Assembly: GCA_013289825.1 (NCBI GenBank)
Contig: JABCZF010000007.1
Location: 62,001-126,000 of the forward strand
Reading direction: 5' to 3'
From: Acidobacteriota bacterium
GTDB taxonomy: Bacteria > Acidobacteriota > Terriglobia > Acidiferrales > UBA7541
Length of the DNA stretch: 64,000 nucleotides
A program made the translations under genes and the position numbers. Positions 62,325 to 64,000 of the stretch are shown piece after piece. Below the pieces are notes generated by a model that did not search any database, had not been told where the DNA came from, and was given only the letters and a program-made list of their open reading frames with translations. Position 1 is the stretch's first letter, and every line of letters begins with the position of its first letter.

Positions 62325-62394
62325 CTGTAAGAGCCGGGGCTCGCCCGGTTGGCTACAGTCTGTAGGGACAGGGCTTGCCCAGCCCGTCGATGTA
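62325..62394. repeat. Two tandem GTAGGG-type palindromes between groES and groEL
   Basis: The first (62325-62358) runs from CTGTAAGAGCCGGG to CCCGGTTGGCTACAG and can fold as a hairpin. The second (62360-62394) begins CTGTAGGGACAGGG, with the core GGGCTTGCCC pairing on itself. They resemble the elements at 32356 and 59669. Here they lie inside an operon and could reduce read-through into groEL or stabilise groES mRNA. Confidence 0.5.
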
Positions 62395-62436
62395 AGGATG
62401 CAAGGACCTAAAATTCAGCAGTCCGCAGAAAGATAA

Positions 62437-64000
<1,564 letters not shown>

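Overview
The window is about 60% GC, densely coded and diderm in character (lipoprotein and Tat signals, meso-DAP-type MurE, MlaF-like ATPase). The mix of a complete dcw cluster, a pqqABCDE operon, the linked set rimO-yacG-pgpA-cinA-thpR-plsY-gpsA-ftsY-ribD-ribE, and a DUF3488 transglutaminase next to MoxR/DUF58 points to a soil-type Acidobacteriota bacterium. That assignment is inferred from gene content; no rRNA is present to confirm it.

Layout. 1-2874: end of a sugar-type ABC binding lipoprotein, a UbiA-family prenyltransferase and CutC. 2876-3239: a decayed alpha/beta-hydrolase. 3289-21013 (minus): a complete division and cell-wall cluster, mraZ-rsmH-ftsL-ftsI-murE-murF-mraY-murD-ftsW-murG-murC-murB-ftsQ-ftsA-ftsZ, without ddl, closed by a hairpin terminator. 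It is driven by a near-consensus sigma-70 promoter overlapped by three 10-bp-phased MraZ-type boxes. 21402-24763 (plus): a divergent PQQ biosynthesis operon whose 25-residue PqqA is very short but clear. 24760-30216 (minus): an MFS exporter, a DUF3106 protein with its anti-sigma and ECF sigma factor, a ZIP transporter and YchF. 30434-33699: a ferric-reductase-like membrane protein, a small membrane protein, an AlkA-type glycosylase, a degenerate stretch, a DUF4149 protein and a small zinc-ribbon membrane protein. 33929-34005: tRNA-Val(CAC).

34078-39859 (plus): moxR, DUF58, mutY and a transglutaminase. 40205-53706 (plus): rimO, yacG, pgpA, an IPT/beta-propeller protein, cinA, thpR, plsY, gpsA, an HD-GYP protein, ftsY, ribD, ribE and a VOC protein. 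An oppositely oriented zinc alcohol dehydrogenase sits between ribD and ribE. 53736-61730 (minus): an APC permease, a Tat-exported FAD oxidoreductase, an MlaF-like ATPase, MobA and an NtrC/NtrB-type two-component pair. 61883-64000 (plus): groES and groEL under a CIRCE element, with groEL cut by the window end.

Most of the window is housekeeping. The less explained parts are the ECF/anti-sigma/DUF3106 trio, the beta-propeller gene coupled by 4-base overlaps to both pgpA and cinA, a candidate sigma-54 promoter before the two-component pair, dispersed GTAGGG palindromes that contain the stop codons of two neighbouring genes, and the paired control regions of the dcw and pqq operons. No wholly new defence or mobile system was found.
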